15,238 nucleotides of DNA from positions 1 through 15,238 of the forward strand of contig USAI01000054.1 in the NCBI GenBank assembly GCA_900552675.1, read 5' to 3'. The translations under genes and the position numbers were made by a program. Each line of letters starts with the position of its first letter. The first letter of the stretch is position 1. This document shows, piece by piece, positions 14,019-15,238 of the stretch. Source of the DNA: an uncultured Prevotella sp. (GTDB lineage Bacteria; Bacteroidota; Bacteroidia; Bacteroidales; Bacteroidaceae). The notes under the pieces are model-generated. The model saw only the letters and a program-made list of their open reading frames with translations, was not told the origin of the DNA and did no database searches.

Positions 14019-14708
14019 ATGAAGAAAATTGTGATAGCCATCGACGGGTTCTCGTCATGCGGAAAGAGCACGATGGCTAAAGATTTGGCACGCGAAGTGG
14101 GATATATCTATGTTGATACGGGTGCCATGTACCGTTCGGTGACTCTCTATGCGTTGCGTAACCAATTGTTTGATGCCGATGGCAACATTATGGCCAACGC
14201 CCTGGAGGCTGCAATGCCTCATATCAACATCGCGTTTAAACTGAATGAGCAGACTGGTCGTCCCGACACATATCTTAATGGCCAGTGCGTGGAAAACGAA
14301 ATTCGCACCCTTGAGGTATCGTCGAAGGTGAGCATCGTAGCCGCCTTGCCTTTCGTGCGCAAGAAGCTGGTTGAAGAGCAGCAGAAGATGGGCGAGGAGA
14401 AAGGCATCGTAATGGATGGTCGCGATATAGGCACCGTAGTGTTCCCTCAGGCAGAGCTGAAAATATTTGTTACCGCCAGTGCTGAGGTGCGTGCGCAGCG
14501 CCGCTTTGACGAGCTGGAGGCCAAGGGTATGCCTGCTGACTATGCCGACATTTTGAAGAACGTGCAAGAACGCGATTATATCGACTCGCATCGTGCGGTG
14601 TCGCCCCTTACTAAGGCTGCCGACGCTATTGAGCTGGATAATAGCCACATGACCATTGCTGAACAAAAACAGTGGTTGATGGATAAATTTGCCGCCGCCA
14701 CCCGATAA
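14019..14708 (+). CDS. cmk: Cytidylate kinase
   Basis: 229 residues, full length. P-loop IDGFSSCGKST (8-18), the CMP-site DTGAMYRS (about 34-41), MDGRDIGTVVFPQAELKIFVTA (nucleotide binding) and a LID-side QERDYIDSHRAVSPL are all intact. It phosphorylates CMP and dCMP with ATP in pyrimidine salvage and nucleotide recycling. It follows porQ after 47 bp without its own visible promoter. In many Bacteroidota the next gene is ispH; here no gene follows, and the downstream 530 bp are non-coding, so the usual neighbourhood appears interrupted. Confidence 0.95.
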   Translation: MKKIVIAIDGFSSCGKSTMAKDLAREVGYIYVDTGAMYRSVTLYALRNQLFDADGNIMANALEAAMPHINIAFKLNEQTGRPDTYLNGQCVENEIRTLEVSSKVSIVAALPFVRKKLVEEQQKMGEEKGIVMDGRDIGTVVFPQAELKIFVTASAEVRAQRRFDELEAKGMPADYADILKNVQERDYIDSHRAVSPLTKAADAIELDNSHMTIAEQKQWLMDKFAAATR

Positions 14709-14841
14709 GGGCGTTTAGGCGTTTAGTGGATAGAAATAGGGTGTTTGTTGAAGAAAAAGGAGTGAAAATTGGCTAAAATGCTATCTCTACATAGCAAATG
14801 GGGTGTTTGGTTGATTAGAATGCCCTGTTTGTTGAAGAAAG
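14709..14841. other. Gene-free spacer after cmk with small direct repeats
   Basis: No convincing gene or terminator hairpin. Direct repeats are GGCGTTTA twice near 14710-14725 and TGTTTGTTGAAGAAA at 14742-14756 and 14826-14840. Confidence 0.5.
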
Positions 14842-14872
14842 TTGTACAGTAAAAACAATACCACTACCTTTG
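14842..14872 (+). promoter_or_regulatory. Orphan promoter downstream of cmk
   Basis: TTG (14842-14844), exactly 20 bp, then TACCTTTG (14865-14872), a full -33/-7 match to the Bacteroidota consensus. No open reading frame of useful length follows; a strong terminator does, about 140 bp later. Confidence 0.7.
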
Positions 14873-14878
14873 CAGCGA

Positions 14879-15048
14879 ATTAAGAAAATAACTGCAAACA
14901 AATTAAAAAAAGACAACTATTTCAGATTCCATATATTTAATGTATCTACAGATACGCAAGACAGTTAGTGAGAATTAGATTATAAATTTTGAGTTAATTA
15001 CTGATTTTAAGAAAAAGGACGCCTTCGTGAGAAGTCGTCCTTTTTAAG
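14879..15048 (+). ncRNA. Candidate small RNA of about 170 nt
   Basis: The unit is defined by a consensus promoter ending at 14872 and an intrinsic terminator ending with a T run at 15041-15045. The interior is AT-rich with a small hairpin GTATC/GATAC (14942-14955). The only ATG frame with a stop is 12 codons (14940-14978), too short to claim as a gene. The size is in the range of 6S RNA and many trans-acting sRNAs, but I could not find the long closing stem expected of 6S. Boundaries are predicted from the promoter and terminator, not observed. Confidence 0.45.
15012..15045 (+). terminator. Strong intrinsic terminator
   Basis: AAAAAGGACG (15012-15021) pairs with CGTCCTTTTT (15036-15045). After one C-T mismatch the stem continues CTTC/GAAG to a GTGA tetraloop. 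The A- and T-run flanks make it effective in either direction. Confidence 0.85.
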
Positions 15049-15238
15049 TTATATATAATATGCTTTTTGCTGTATGAATATCGGTTCAGATAATATTGTT
15101 GTGTTTTTAACAATCTATTTCGCGCTACACACGTGTTTTACTTGAACACGATGTTTCATGAATTATACAAGTAGGACGGTGGTCTCCGTGCCACGTCCTC
15201 CCGACATTAGAAATGGGCAATAAAAGCATGTAAGCTTA
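15049..15238. other. Gene-free right edge with hairpins
   Basis: No supported gene. Hairpins visible are CGTGTT/AACACG (15132-15150) and a GC-rich stem AGGACG-TGG / CCA-CGTCCT (15173-15199) with one bulged G, which lacks a T run and so is not a standard terminator. A 34-codon minus-strand frame (15125-15229) passes through both hairpins and is not claimed as a gene. Confidence 0.5.

Noticed and set aside
14879..15048. tmRNA or tRNA gene downstream of cmk
   Set aside because: No acceptor-stem pairing, T-loop GTTC or CCA end; too AT-rich and too short for tmRNA.
15125..15229. 34-codon minus-strand frame at the right edge
   Set aside because: Short, passes through two hairpins, no promoter or family resemblance that I can support.

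Overview
The window looks like a chromosomal segment of a Bacteroidota bacterium, most likely Prevotellaceae. The evidence is a PorQ gene next to cytidylate kinase, several promoters of the Bacteroidota form (TTTG or TTG, about 20 bp, then TAnnTTTG), a lysine exporter split into two overlapping genes, and weak Shine-Dalgarno sequences. The protein-coding content is mostly core metabolism and envelope. I do not see a defence island, a prophage, a CRISPR array or rRNA/tRNA genes. The unusual material is in the non-coding DNA, which carries an unusually dense set of short-period repeats and palindromes.

Layout. 1-85 is the start of a transposase running off the left edge. 86-478 is non-coding, with three inverted repeats. 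A small membrane protein (479-664), a Porin_O_P outer-membrane porin (769-1938) and the 23S rRNA uracil methyltransferase rlmD (2002-3441) follow on the minus strand. Divergently on the plus strand is a split lysO pair (3787-4661). Next comes a 410-bp gap with ARG-box-like repeats, a 22-bp tandem array and a hairpin terminator. A DUF4143-type ATPase (5072-6364) and its repeat-associated promoter follow on the minus strand, then a SAM methyltransferase (6606-7352). The plus strand continues with an M3 peptidase (7563-9701) and an internally deleted remnant of an M18 aminopeptidase (9778-10062). After another repeat cluster, a minus-strand tonB-prenyl synthase-tatD operon (12852 down to 10303) is read divergently from porQ-cmk (13027-14708). 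The last 530 bp have no convincing gene, but they contain a promoter and a strong terminator that frame a candidate small RNA of about 170 nt.

How the genes relate. TonB, the porin and PorQ serve the outer membrane (energised uptake, passive uptake, type IX secretion). The prenyl synthase makes isoprenoid diphosphates for quinones or carrier lipids. RlmD, Cmk and TatD are housekeeping nucleic-acid functions. LysO, the M3 peptidase and the former M18 peptidase all touch amino-acid and peptide turnover, and ArgR-like sites downstream of lysO hint at a basic-amino-acid regulatory link that the sequence alone cannot prove.

Most worth following up: the M18 deletion derivative, the 29-bp-phased ARG-box-like repeats, the 33-bp array merged with the ATPase promoter, the orphan promoter-terminator unit near the right end, and the large palindrome found in two places.
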